Shown here: piece by piece, positions 12,741 through 24,304 of the stretch
How the letters are laid out: each line of letters opens with the position of its first letter
Position numbering within the stretch: position 1 is the stretch's first letter
Assembly (NCBI RefSeq): GCF_000003855.2
Contig: NW_003101678.1
Span: 2,359,134-2,423,133 of the forward strand
Reading direction: 5' to 3'
From: Blastomyces gilchristii SLH14081
Lineage: Eukaryota; Ascomycota; Eurotiomycetes; Onygenales; Ajellomycetaceae
DNA length: 64,000 nucleotides
Made by a program: the position numbers and the translations under genes
The notes under the pieces: generated by a model
Seen by the model: only the letters and a program-made list of their open reading frames with translations
What the model was told of the DNA's origin: nothing
Database searches by the model: none

Positions 12741-12921
12741 TGTTTCTTATATAATCTTCTTAGTATACTAAGTATCATATCTGTGATATTCTTGCAATAA
12801 CCCTGTAGTCTATGAGCTCACTACTTAAGCAAGATAGTCAAGCTCACTCATACAGCTTCTTAAACAACTACCTCTACATGACACTGCTGACTAGCCACCG
12901 CTTCGGTTCCGCCACGTTACA
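12741..12921 (+). repeat. 3' LTR of element A
   Basis: It is the partner of 4,941-5,121 and is less mutated, ending GCTTCGGTTCCGCCACGTTAC followed by A. A 5-bp target repeat cannot be confirmed because the left flank has been replaced by B1. Confidence 0.82.
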
Positions 12922-14564
12922 CTAAAATAGAAATTTGAGAAGTTATAAACAGAGTTAATAACTGTCTTCTTAAGAGTCTTGAAGCTGATGTCTAAATCTA
13001 TTACTCTTTTAATGATAATACATGCTTATGAGAAGAGATTACACTGCAGTACTACTATCTTATAAGTATTAAAAGTATTAATAAACTCAGAATCTCAGAT
13101 CACTGTAGTGTCTCTAAAGCTTGTAAAGTGAATAAGCTGAGTAATAAAAACTGAGAATCTGCTCTTATAATAAGCAGAGTCTAAGAACTCAGATCTGAGA
13201 GCTGAGAAACTTATAAGAGTTATCTTTGAATTATAAGATCTCTTTGAAACTTAAAGAAGATTTACAGAAACTGTGATTATCATAGATATCACAGATAATA
13301 TATACTTAGAACTTATATAACTTCAAAGATATAATCTGTATATAACTGTCTATAAGTCAGGTTTATACTTTTGATCAGTATTAATAGACTTACTATAAAG
13401 ATAGAATCAGTTAATACTGTAAAGTTAATTAGAGAAGACAAGCTCATCTATATAATGACTTTATAAATATCTAAGAACTTTATAATCATGAAAACTGAGC
13501 TTCAGATATCAGAGAAATACTGAGGTTTTATAGAGATATTCAGTTCAGCTAAGATAGCTGAGCTTTTTATCTCACTATAAGAAGAATTTGATAATAGATT
13601 TAATAGAAGAGTAGAAACTCTTCTGAGAATCAATCTATAAGCTCTCTCACTATAAGATAGAAGTCTTACAGGCTTATATAAAGAAGAATCTGAAGAATAA
13701 CTTTATTTAATCTTCACAGATCTCTGTGAGAGTCTCTGTGATATTTATAAGAAAGATAAATAAAGATTTCAGATTGTATATAAACTACTACAATCTGAAC
13801 TTCAAGATTACAAAGAGTTACTACTCTCTGTCTCTAATTGAGAATGTAATCAACTGTCTTACAGAAGCTGTCATATTCATATAACTAAATATAATTAATA
13901 TATATATACAGCTGTGAATATAGTCTGAGAATGAATATAAGACTGTCTTTAAAACTGTACTGAGATTATTTAAATATCTAGTAGTGTCTTTTGAATTGAT
14001 TAATATCTCTGTGACATTTCAGTTTTTTATTAATAAAATACTTCATATATATCTGAATGTCTTTATAATAATATATCTGAATAATGTGATCATATACTTT
14101 ATAAAGAAGAAAGAACACACTAAGTATATATAAACTATATTAAAGATCTTGAATAAGACAGAACTCTATATTACGCTTGTAAAGTACAACTTCAGTACTC
14201 TCTGAATTAATTTTCTAAAATATATAATTATTACAGATGATATTCAGATAAAATCTTTATAAGTCAAGATTATTTTATCATAACTAAAGTTAACTAGTAT
14301 TCATGAAATTCAGATCTTTCTGAGTTTTATGAATTTTTATAGATAATTTATCTTTGTATTTACAAGAATTTTCTTAACTCTTACAGATATACTGAAGAGT
14401 GAAAATAAGAAGAAGTCATTCTATAAATAAAGAATGAAAAGATTATGAAGAAGAGAGAGCTGTGAGAACTTTCTTATCTTAGAAGCTTATATAATCTTTA
14501 CAAGATTGAAACAGATATTCATAGACATAGTAATACTATTTCACTTGAATTCTTTACTCAAAAA
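12922..14564 (+). pseudogene. Ty3/gypsy pol fragment (copy B2), same family as B1
   Basis: From CTAAAATAGAAATTTGAGAA onwards this matches the reverse complement of B1 from about 3,570 down to about 2,100. It covers the end of gag/protease, RT (for example YKTVFKTVLRLFKYLVVSFE and IIYLNNVIIYF, from TAFRTRYGHFEYLVMPFGL and VYLDDILIYS) and the start of RNase H. It begins directly at the right LTR of element A and stops at the hAT derivative at 14,573. Element A thus seems to have inserted into this copy. Confidence 0.85.
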
Positions 14565-14572
14565 AATCTGAT

Positions 14573-15043
14573 CACTCAATCGCTTCATTATAAACTCGCT
14601 CAATTTTTCGAATAAGAACCCGGCGATAGATTCATTGAAAAGAATCACAGTATATCAGAGAAGTGTAGTTTTTATAAGAAAGTAAAGAATAAACTTGTAT
14701 AAGAATATATTTAATTATTTCATAAGTATTATCAATAATCATTATCAAATTCTGATTATATAAGTGATCACTGAATAAACTGAATAAGACTGAATTTAAT
14801 CTTCAGTCTCAGTTTTATTCTGATTTTAAAAGAATAATTATCTTTCACTGTTTATTCTGAGAAATTACTCTTATTTCACTGTTCTTGAATTAAATCTAGT
14901 TATTTTTTACATCATTTCTGAAAGAAATGATTCATTTTCAGGTCTTTTTAATACTTAGTTCTGATGAGACTCACACTAAGAAATGTATAAAACTAGATTA
15001 AATGAGATTAAATGTGAAATTCATAGTTCTGTTAGTCAGTCTA
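14573..15043 (+). mobile_element. hAT derivative (3' half only) with 8-bp target repeat
   Basis: The last about 400 bp match the 3' end of the full-length hAT element (compare 14,645-15,043 with 23,350-23,749, including the CACAGTATATCAGAGAAGTG segment), and the end is TAGTCAGTCTA. AATCTGAT occurs on both sides (14,565-14,572 and 15,044-15,051), as for an 8-bp target duplication. The left end, CACTCAATCGCTTC, is not the expected TAGACTG terminus, and about 70 bp there are unmutated and unlike the family. It may be a chimeric or aberrantly terminated copy. Confidence 0.65.
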
Positions 15044-15792
15044 AATCTGATATTATCAGTGTGATTTTTATTTTCTTTTCATAAACTCTTATTTCTATAT
15101 CTTGTTTATAAAATTACAGTAGATATATATAATAATCTTTCATTTCAAATGTCAGTAATTCTGACTTTGTAGAAGAATATAAATGCAGTTTTAATAGATA
15201 AATTTATAAATAAGAAAATAACTAAATTTTATAAATTCATTCACTAATTATTATACTAATTAATGAGATATTAGTAATTAATTTATACATTATTTATATT
15301 AAATATATTATTATTCAGAAGAAGAATGTGAAATTATTACAGAGTCTGTAGAAAATTATAATAAATAATTATATATTAAAATATGAAAATATCTTCAGTT
15401 AATAATTAATTCACTATTATTTCTCTCTTTTTATTTTAATTTATATTTTATTTTCTACTTTTTTACTTTTTTTACATATTTATAAATCTTAGTATTTTTT
15501 ATTTTTTATTTATTTTTTATTTTTTTTAAGTTAATTAGAATGAAAGAAGATGTTTCTGCTATAAATAAGCTTTTAATATAAATTTCTATTAATAGATAAC
15601 TAGATGTCTATAAGTGAAATTAAGTAATTACAAAGAATAAATATAAAAAACCTTATTTAATATATTTGTTACTATAGACTATTATATCTAGTCTCTATAA
15701 GAAAATTAGATACTAGTATAGTACAGAGTCTGTACATGCATATCTTATTATAAAGTCTACTGTGTATACTTTTTATAAGATAATATAGTAAC
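15044..15792. other. AT-rich spacer, nothing recognised
   Basis: About 750 bp of very AT-rich sequence with homopolymer T runs around 15,420-15,540. No open frame of note and no repeat ends were found. Confidence 0.6.
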
Positions 15793-16296
15793 TAGACTGA
15801 CTGTGTGACCGTGTCTGAGATCAGAACTAGATTTTTTGATAGTTTCATTATCAATTCAACTGATCTCATTACATGATTTTAACATTAGGTAGTAGTCTTA
15901 TACTGTCTCAGTGAGACTTACTGTTTACTCTTATCACATTTTCTAAATAAGATCATGATTTTCACTTCTCAATTTAAATTATTTTTATTGCTTTAAATGA
16001 CTTTAAATCTTATTTAAGTATTATCAAAAAGTGTTACTTTTTAAAAAATTAAAAATAGTTTAAAAAAACCTTAAAATGTCTAAAAATAGTAACTTTATGT
16101 TAAGAATAAGATTAAATGAAATCAAATGAAATCACTTTCTCATTCTTTTCAAGTCATGGTTTCATTTTAACATCTGATATATAGTTACTTTGCATGTTTT
16201 TTAATGACTAGTCCCAGCAGAATTCACATCAAGAAATGTATGAGATCAGATTAAATGAGATCAAATGTGAAATTCATGGTCCCGGCGGCCAGTCTA
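15793..16296 (+). mobile_element. hAT-type MITE no. 2
   Basis: This 504-bp copy of the MITE at 7,261-7,766 starts TAGACTGACTGTGTGACCG and ends GGCGGCCAGTCTA. Flanking 8-mers are ATAGTAAC (15,785-15,792) and GTAGTAAC (16,297-16,304), a 7/8 match that fits an aged target duplication. The interior is more hypermutated than MITE no. 1, though the right terminus is intact. There is no coding capacity. Confidence 0.9.
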
Positions 16297-17903
16297 GTAG
16301 TAACTAACTACTCAACAGAGTCATACGCCGGCACGAGTGATGAGTGTGTCATGAGCTATCACGACTGACATGAGGTTTCCTTTCTTCTTGTTATTATTCG
16401 TTTTATTCTTCTATTTCAGTCAGAGACTATGCAGGACACCTGTTCAGCATCTTAGTCTGAGAGCAGAATTTATTTTCAATCACTTATCTGACTACTCTCA
16501 CTGAGATGTATGTAGATTTGAAGCAGTCTTTTACTAGTTATATAATTTTTATATGTATGTCATTGATGGGAGAAAATTTGTCATCATTCTCAATTTGTGT
16601 TAAGAGTTCCGGGTTGATCAGCCCTTCTACCAGCAGTGCGCTGATAATGACTGAGCTCTTTTGCCCCAGTAGCCTACAATTTGAAATCTAGTGTGATTCA
16701 AATTCTTTGATATTTCTAAACTAGACTGTTCAGAACAAATCATAATATCATTCTATCTATTGAAAATATCTTAATGCACACGAGCCTCTGTGTGCAAAGA
16801 CATTGCAGAGCTGAGTACAAAACAGAAGAAAAAAAATTAAAAAACACTCTGCTCTGTCTTGCTGACTTATATATCATTCTCAAGAACAGTTTGAGTAATC
16901 TGAAGAAGACTTGTAATAGTTCTGAATTTAATCTTCAGAGCTGCATTCTTCTTATACAGAGCCTCATTTTCAATATAAAGAGTTAAAATCTCAATATCAC
17001 AACTGTTAACTGACTCAATACTTACTATCTATTTTTTTAAGACTCTAGTCTCTGTATTCTCAGCTGCAGAGTGCTTCTTGAATAAACTCTTTTTCTTAAC
17101 TTTCTTTCTCTTTTCATTCTTCTACTTCTTTTCTTTCACTTTATTATTCTTCTTACTGATATTAACTATATATAACTATTAGATAATTATAATGAAATTG
17201 GTATATTTCATATTGAAAAGTGACTCACTTCTATGATAAGAGCAGTGACTTTCAGTGCTATTATAATAATAACTGATACAAGCTTCATGACACTGATTCA
17301 GAGTGCTGATACAGATAGTAAAAGAGTCTTCTTTTCTAATACAGTAAGTGCAGAGGACTGCAAAAATAGCATTATGAAATTATAGAAGAAGAGTTTTATA
17401 ATTTGTATTAATTTTTATATTAATCTGACAACTCTTCTGTAAGACTGACTCATAAGTATAGAATATTTTGATGAGAGTCTGTAGCTTCTTTGACAGCTTC
17501 TCAGGCATTCTTTCAGCTAAATGAGTCAATGATTGATTTGATAATCTAGAATCAGCAGACACAGCAGAGATAGATACAGATACAGATACAGAGCTGAGAA
17601 TAAGATTAATAGCTGATAGCTTAACAGACTGAACAAGATTGTTGAGAACTGTACTGACTGTCAGAATTGTAATTTTCATTATTTTAAGAATCTCACTTAC
17701 AATGAATGTGTTTTAAGATGTTATTTTCATTTATAATAACAGTATTAATGATTTTTTGAACTTCTGATGAATTAATAGAGATAAATGACATGATTTCTGA
17801 AAAAAAAAAAAAACAGCTAACAGAGATGAGAGATGAGAGATAAGATAAATTCTTCAAAGAGAAAGAGAATACTTTAAGATTTATTCACTTTCTCTCATAT
17901 ATG
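16297..17903. other. Spacer between hAT elements, with an unmutated island and an uncertain transposase tail
   Basis: The stretch 16,310-16,690 keeps CpG and GG/CC, unlike its surroundings. The plus frame at 16,774-16,986 ends in NSSEFNLQSCILLIQSLIF, which vaguely recalls the C terminus of fungal pogo/Fot1 transposases. On the minus strand 17,380-17,679 is a 99-residue open stretch with an SRLSNQSLTHLAERMPEKL segment that I cannot assign. Nothing here is firm. Confidence 0.35.
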
Positions 17904-18261
17904 TAGACTGACCGTGTGACCGTGTCTGAAACCAGAATCAAACTTTACAGTTGTCACATTGTCTAAAAGCATTACTTCTGGTCATGATTTGTGTTCATCA
18001 CATTGATTTCAAATCACATTATTTCAAATATTAAAGGTCTCAAATTCACTTTTCAAATAAAAATCTAGTTTCAGATAAAGAATATGTTTGAATTCTTAGT
18101 CACATTTTTATTCTGATCTCATTATTGAAAATGACATTAAATGAGATCATGAAATCATTTCTTACTTACATAATATTATAACATAGTACTCATTTGTTGA
18201 AAATTCAACAGAGAGTGTTATCAAATATTATTACTTTTCTGAACACAGATCATAATTGATA

Positions 18262-18480
18262 TTATTTTAATTAAAAAAAAATATAAAATACAAAAAATAA
18301 CAAAAAAACAAAAAACAAAACAACAAGAAAAAATCACAACAAAAAAAAAAAGAGAAAGAAAAAAAGAAGAGAAAGAAAAAAAGAGAAAGAAAGAGAAAGA
18401 AAAAAAGAGAAAGAAAGAGAAAGAAAAAAAAAATAAAAGAAAAAGAAAAAAATAAAAAATAAAAATAAAAAAAAATCAAG
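18262..18480. repeat. Low-complexity A/AAAG polypurine tract
   Basis: About 220 bp, almost purely A and G on the plus strand, with repeated AAAGAGAAAGAAA units. It lies in the 5' part of the hAT element. The minus-strand Phe/Leu/Ser-rich open frame over it is an artefact of composition. Confidence 0.9.
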
Positions 18481-19573
18481 ATTACAGAGCTGCAGCATCT
18501 CTAAAATACTCACTTATCAGAGTCTTTACAATGTTTATTATTAATTATGTATTTCTTACAGTAAGAGTAACACAGCTGTAATGAGTCATTGTCTTAACAT
18601 TATCTAATAAATAATCAGTATATATCTATATAAATGTGAATAATTAGAAAACATACACTTAAAAGTGTGATCAGAGTGAACTCTGCTGCTACTTGAATAA
18701 TATCAAGAATAGAATGCTGAAATCAATGATTTCTCTCATCAATTTCACAGACAAGATATGTGAAGATGATCTTGAGAAATATAAGATTCTCTGACTTCTG
18801 ATAAAAACAGATCTCATAGAGAGACTCTATTTTCATCATATCAGAGACTGAGTATTATTAAAAAGCATTACTTTAATACACATGCACTTACTGCAGTGAT
18901 TTATTCTCTGCATATATAACTGAGAGTTGCAGCTTTTTCATGCTGCACAGCTCTTTCTGAGATGCTGCTGTCAGTTTACAACTCACACCGTCTCTCAGTT
19001 CAGCACACACTGCATATATGCAGCTCTCTGTGCTGAGACTGTGTTGATCATTATAATCTAATGTGATACTCACTTTTCACAGGTCATGTTTCATTTGATT
19101 GAGAAGAGAAGAGAATGTGACTGCTGTTTTATTTAAGAAGAGATGAGTAATTGAATCTGTAGAAGATAATTTAATTTCTTCTATATTTGAAATTTAATTA
19201 GTCTATACTCTTCAATTTGAGAGTTTCTGAGAGTGTTTTAATAGTTTTCATATCAGCTTGAAATTAGTAATTGATTGAAGAAGAGAAAAGAGAGGAGAAA
19301 GAAATAAGAATAACTTATCTTTATAATATAAAAACAGAGAATTACTGTAACTATTTACTCTAGTAATAAAGATCTGTTTTCTGCATGTATCTCTGATACA
19401 GATTATATGATAACTGTATACAAAGAATATCAACAGTGCATGTATTAAATGAAGATGATGTTACTATATAACACTGTAGCTGTTTCTATACATTGCTGAA
19501 AGCTGTTAATATTTTCTTTAAGTCTCTTTATATTTGATAAGTCAGTAATATATTTCAATACACTCTCTCTTTT

Positions 19574-19668
19574 ATCATCATTATTATTATCATTATTATC
19601 ATTATTATCATCACTATTATTACCATTAATATCATTATTATCATCATTATTATTATTATTATTATATT
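19574..19668. repeat. ATT/ATC trinucleotide microsatellite
   Basis: About 95 bp of imperfect TCA/TTA triplets inside the hAT element, before the first coding-like exon. Confidence 0.9.
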
Positions 19669-19884
19669 ATTTCTGACTATCTCTTCTGTCTTCACCTCTC
19701 TTCAACACTTATTAAAATTAATCATGTTATCTCTCTTCAAATATTCTGCAGTTCTGCAGATCATCAAGATGTGTGAGCACTATCACAGATTGAAGAGAGA
19801 GAAGAAGAAGGCATTTAAGCAAGAGAAGACAGATTGTAAGATATATTATAATGCCTTGAAGAGACTCTGTAAGAGAGTAGAATA

Positions 19885-22800
19885 ATAACAATTTTAAGTA
19901 ACACTTCTGATAGATTTAGACTGAACTAAGTATAGAAATAATGCAGATAGCACTGTCTGTGAGAGATTGAAGAAGAAGACAGTGAAGAGTCTTATACAGC
20001 AGCAGTAAGATTAGAAGAAGTCTCAAGAATGATTTAAGATCAAGATGAAGAGAGAAAGAGAGAAGAAGAGTGTTACTATAAATAAGCAGTGATAGAAGAA
20101 GATTGAGAGAGTGTTAAAGCAGAAGATAAAGAAGTTAAAACTAATAAGTTTTTTATTTATTAAGAGATAACAATTTTTGATAATACTTCTATTCTCTAAT
20201 TGATTAGCAGAAGCTGACAGAGAAGAAGGGAATTGAGGTCTTGTTCAGATCTTAAATACACTGCATGATTCAGAATATTGAGAAGACAGCTCTACTCTCT
20301 GAGCATGTTAATCTGCTTATTACTGAGATGAAACCTGAGACAGCAGACCAGAAAATGCAGGATTTTGAGACACAGATTAATCTGACTGAGAGAGAGCAGT
20401 GAGAACCCTTCTCTGAGAAGACAGTGAATAGAGATTTTAAGATAATTATCATCTCAGATGAGAAGAAGAAGAAGAAGAAGAAGAATGAGAAGTAAATTAT
20501 AAAGAATAATAAGAAGAATGAGAAAGAGTAGAAAGATAATAAGTAAAAAAAGTTTTTTTCTTTTTATATTAGTTAGTTATAAGTTTATAATTATTAATAA
20601 TTGAAATTAATTTTGAGTTTTTGAAAATTATTGTACAAGTTGTAATCAAGTCAGGAATAATATATATATATATATATATATTTAACTATCATGATTCACA
20701 AATCACTATAATATATAAGTATCAACATTTTTTCAATATTGATATTCACAATATTAATATATTTTTAATGATATCATCTGATAATATAATTTAGTAACAC
20801 TCTCTTTCACAATATTAATATATTTCAAGAAATATGACAGAGATTAATTAAGATTGTTTATTTACTTTTATACATTAATAATAGTCAATCTGAGTTAGTA
20901 CTAAAATTATAACTAAGCTAAGAAATAAGATTATTTTCTCTTATATTAATTCTTCTTATATACATTAGTGATCAGTTATTGAAAATAAATTATTATCTTT
21001 CTTAAATTATTATCATATCTTCTGAATTCACTTCTTTCACTTCTTTTACTTCTATTGAAGATTTATAAACTCTTCAAGAAATCACTGTGAATTACAAAGT
21101 CTATATTATTTACAATTCAACACAGAATACTCTCTTTCAATTATAATAAATAATCACTTCATTCTTCACATCTGATTTCAGGTTATAAAATTTATGAAAA
21201 ACTCAATACAAACACTGAGATGAACTATAGAATAATTATTAATAGATTGTATTACAGATTACTGAAGAGTTATCTCTCTACTACAATCACTGTAACTTCA
21301 TTCAGAAACATTCATTATAAACTGATCATAGTTCTGAAGAAATTTCCTGATATCTGAAGTCATCAGAATGCAGATAATAAAAGAAAAATAATTAGAAAAT
21401 TACTACTGAGCTGATAAGTTACTCTATCAGATAACAATTTTTAATAATACTAACTTTTTAATTTGAAGAAAATCATGTGAAAATAATCATATATTAGTAC
21501 TCTGATTTCATCACTCTCATCTGATAACTTTTATAAATAATTACTTTATATATATATATCTCTGAATCTTTCTCTTCAATCAATTGAAAACTCTGAATTC
21601 TGAACACTTTTTCAAATGCTTAATTCAAATCTTCATATTTCATATCAATTCTATCTTCAGTTCAATCTCAAGATACACTACAAAGTCAATATACAATATT
21701 TAGAATCAGAGTTGAAGAATTATCAAAGAGTGTCTCTTATAGTAAATGTATGAACTAGTATAAATAATCTTGCATTTATAAGAGTTACATGTTATTACAT
21801 TGATAAGAACTGAACTTATCAAGAGATATTAATTGAATTTGAATCATTGATTAGTAGTTATACTGAGAATTATATAATAGAGATATTAATGACTGTGATT
21901 AAAAATGACTATTGAAATATTAGTCTCAGTCTTCTTACAATTAGAACTGATAATACTATGAATAACTACACTATAATGAAGAGCTTGAAGCAAAAATTGA
22001 CTTTGTATTTCTGAAATAGTAAACAAGGTCATATTCTCTGTATTACTTATATGGTTCAACTTATAATATAAACACTGATAAAGAATCTTAATATCAAGAT
22101 AAAGAATAATAAGATAACTAATTCTTGAGATGTGAATAAGATAAAAGTGATTACTCAAGTAACTTTTACATTCACTTTATAAAAGATAATGTTTTTTAAT
22201 AACACTTTTTAATATTGCTTTTTAATAACACTTTTTGATAATACTACTGTTAATTTTGAATAGATTGACTAATAATTTAAATATCACAGATTTAAAACAT
22301 TACTAATACAATTTATATCTTCTTTAAATAATAATAATAATTTCATAATATTTAATAAATAAACAAATCAGTCACATCACTGAATATGATACAGAATGTT
22401 AGAACACAGTGAAGTTTAATATATAAGATAACTGTTCAGACTCTTTAATTATATCAGATAATTAATCATTGAGTGTAACACTCTGATCAGAAAAAGATTC
22501 AGATATTAAAACTTTCTAATATAAAGTGAACTCAGTTGAAATATGTGATTGATTTACTGTTTCAGTTTTATAAGATAATAAAGACAGTCTTAATCACTCA
22601 TACATCAATGCTGCAGTCAGTCTGATAAGTGTATAACAGTTTATTTACTTATCTTGAGAAGCAGTTGAATCACTTAAAAAGAAATTCAGTCTGAGATAAT
22701 GCTATAGTGCAGACTATTATTACTGTAAGAAATAAACTAGTATATTACTACAGCAAAACTGAACAATCTTTTATAGAGTACTATGCTGTAGCAGCTCTAC

Positions 22801-23024
22801 TAGATCTCTCTTATTAAGTTAATATCTACACTTCTCAAGATTGAACAGAGAAGAAATGAGACTTATATGTTAAATTAACTCAAGACTACTACAATGTTAA
22901 CTATCAGAGATTTGAACAAGCAGATATTCAAGATGTGAAGACAGTGAAATATAATTCCCTAGTAAGTAACAATCTTTGATAACACTTCATATTATATAGA
23001 ACTATAATACTAACTTTGAAACAG
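19885..23024 (+). repeat. Five intron-like gaps sharing a common head motif in the hAT element
   Basis: At 19,885-19,935, 20,167-20,210, 21,431-21,468, 22,186-22,263 and 22,966-23,024 the sequence starts with a close form of RTAACAATTTTTGATAAYAC. Most have a CTAAC-like branch site, and all end in AG. Where the donor reads ATAAC, a GG-to-GA change can explain the loss of GT. Copies 3 to 5 fall within or beside recognisable transposase coding sequence. Fungal introns normally share only about six bases at the donor. Confidence 0.6.
20661..20681. repeat. AT dinucleotide run
   Basis: About ten copies of AT inside the hAT element. It carries no other information. Confidence 0.85.
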
Positions 23025-23250
23025 AACTTATATACATTGATTGTAACTGAAAATCAGGCAAAACTACATACTTGTAAAACTGAATTTAACTGCTATCTTT
23101 AAGATAATTCAATGAATTTATACATCAAATCAATTCTAGAGTTATGAAAAATTGTTGAGAGTACATATTCAACTGTGACACTGATGATGTGTGATATTCT
23201 GACAATTTCATTGACAGAGGTGAGAATGAAGTGAAAGTTTAACTCAAGTC
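21600..23250 (+). pseudogene. hAT transposase remnant
   Basis: Reading through stops as lost Trp codons, the plus strand gives YYIDKN-stop-TYQEILIEFESLI, then SLLTIRTDNTMNNYTIMKSL, QGHILCITYMVQL, YYSKTEQSFIEYYAVAALLD and DYYNVNYQRFEQADIQ. These match hAT transposases (relatives: DxNWxYxxxLLGFEPLxGxHTG; ITTDNASNNDTMM; HIxCxAHxxxL; YxxxYYxAVLLDP). The Cys-x2-His site retains Cys but His has become Tyr. Intron-like gaps interrupt it. It lies in the middle of the TIR-bounded element. Confidence 0.82.
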
Positions 23251-23749
23251 AAGATATTTATCACTATCATCAGAGACAATTATAAGAAGAAACAATCAAG
23301 AAACTCATGATTATAAAACATGAAATTATCAGACAGTTTAATACCTCTGATCACAGTATATCAGAGAAGTGTAGTTTTTATAAGAAAGTGAAGAATAAAC
23401 TTGCACAAGAATGTATTTAGTTGTTTCATGAATATTATTAATAATTGTTATCAAATTCTGATTATATAAGCAATCACTGAATGAACTGAATGAGACTGAT
23501 TTTAATCTTCAGTCTTAGTCTCATTCTGATTTTGAAAGAATGATTATCTTTCACAGTTTATTCTGAGAAATTACTCTCATTTCACTGTTCTTGAATTAAA
23601 TCTAGTCATTTTTCACATCATTTCTCTCAGAAATGATTTATTTTCAGATTTTTTTGAGGCTTGATCCTGGTGAAACTCATGTCAAGAAATGTATGAGATC
23701 AGATCAAATGAGATCAAATGTGAAATTCATAGTCTCACCGGCCAGTCTA

Positions 23750-24304
23750 CATACATGTGTTAACAGCTGTAAGAATTCAATATTTCTTATCATATAATAC
23801 AACACAGATCTTAATAATACAGGTCTCAGAAGATTCTTAATCTCTCAGATTAAAGATATTATTATATTAAATCTGAGTTATATAGATTAATATCTGAATT
23901 GTTTCAATATGTTTTATAGACTGCTAACTACTTATTTTCAGATTCAGTAATTATAATAGAATTGACTGTAATAGATTGATTAAATTCAATGTTTGAATTT
24001 AATGAATCTGTAAGTAGAACAGGTGAAGAGAATGATAGAATAGAGAGTGAAGAACTTACAGTAATGAAGAATGAGTGAATGAACAGATTAAATATAAACT
24101 GTGAAAAAGATGAAATAAAGAATGAATAAAGCTATATAGAATATAGATTAGCAGAGACCTATAAAAAGAAAAGAAATATAACTTAGTTATTTATTAATTT
24201 TAATATCTTATATAATTAATCTCATGTATCTGCATGCTTCTGCTCACTTCATCACCAGACTGATGAAATCTGAAATAATCAAAGAATTGCTTAAATAGAA
24301 GATC
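23750..24304. other. Spacer between hAT element and Helitron-like remnant
   Basis: Hypermutated AT-rich sequence with no assignable frame. A short inverted repeat (TTCATCA at 24,248-24,254, TGATGAA at 24,261-24,267) lies just beyond the helicase C terminus, but no Helitron end motif follows it. Confidence 0.5.

Larger units (their letters stand above)
4941..12921 (+). mobile_element. Ty3/gypsy chromovirus relic (element A), LTR to LTR
   Basis: Two copies of a sequence of about 181 bp (4,941-5,121 and 12,741-12,921) bracket a gag-pol in plus orientation: zinc knuckle at 6,061, protease at about 6,285, RT at about 6,790-7,900 (split by a MITE), RNase H at about 8,200-8,700, integrase at about 9,200-10,000, and a chromodomain at 10,372-10,536. 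The C-terminal chromodomain places it among chromoviruses. Total length is 7,981 bp, or about 7.47 kb without the MITE and one target copy. All reading frames are broken, mainly TGG to TGA. The left LTR abuts the start of B1 and the right LTR abuts copy B2, so insertions are nested or stacked. Confidence 0.88.
17904..23749 (+). mobile_element. Full-length hAT transposon relic, 5.85 kb
   Basis: It begins TAGACTGACCGTGTGACCG and ends CACCGGCCAGTCTA, the same termini as the two MITEs. The flanking 8-mers are CATATATG (17,896-17,903) and CATACATG (23,750-23,757), differing by one C-to-T. Inside, after a polypurine tract and an ATT/ATC microsatellite, the plus strand carries a broken hAT transposase with intron-like gaps. 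This looks like the former autonomous parent of the MITEs. Its interior is heavily hypermutated, so it is inactive. Confidence 0.88.

Noticed and set aside
16774..17160. pogo/Fot1 transposase C terminus
   Set aside because: The resemblance rests on one short segment; no DDE catalytic block or TA-flanked TIR could be found nearby.
18267..18479. Minus-strand 70-residue open frame rich in Phe, Leu and Ser
   Set aside because: It is the complement of an A/AAAG low-complexity tract; the composition alone creates it.
24248..24267. Short hairpin (TTCATCA/TGATGAA) as the Helitron 3' terminal hairpin
   Set aside because: On the minus strand no CTRRT end follows at the expected distance, and 7-bp inverted repeats are common in AT-rich DNA.
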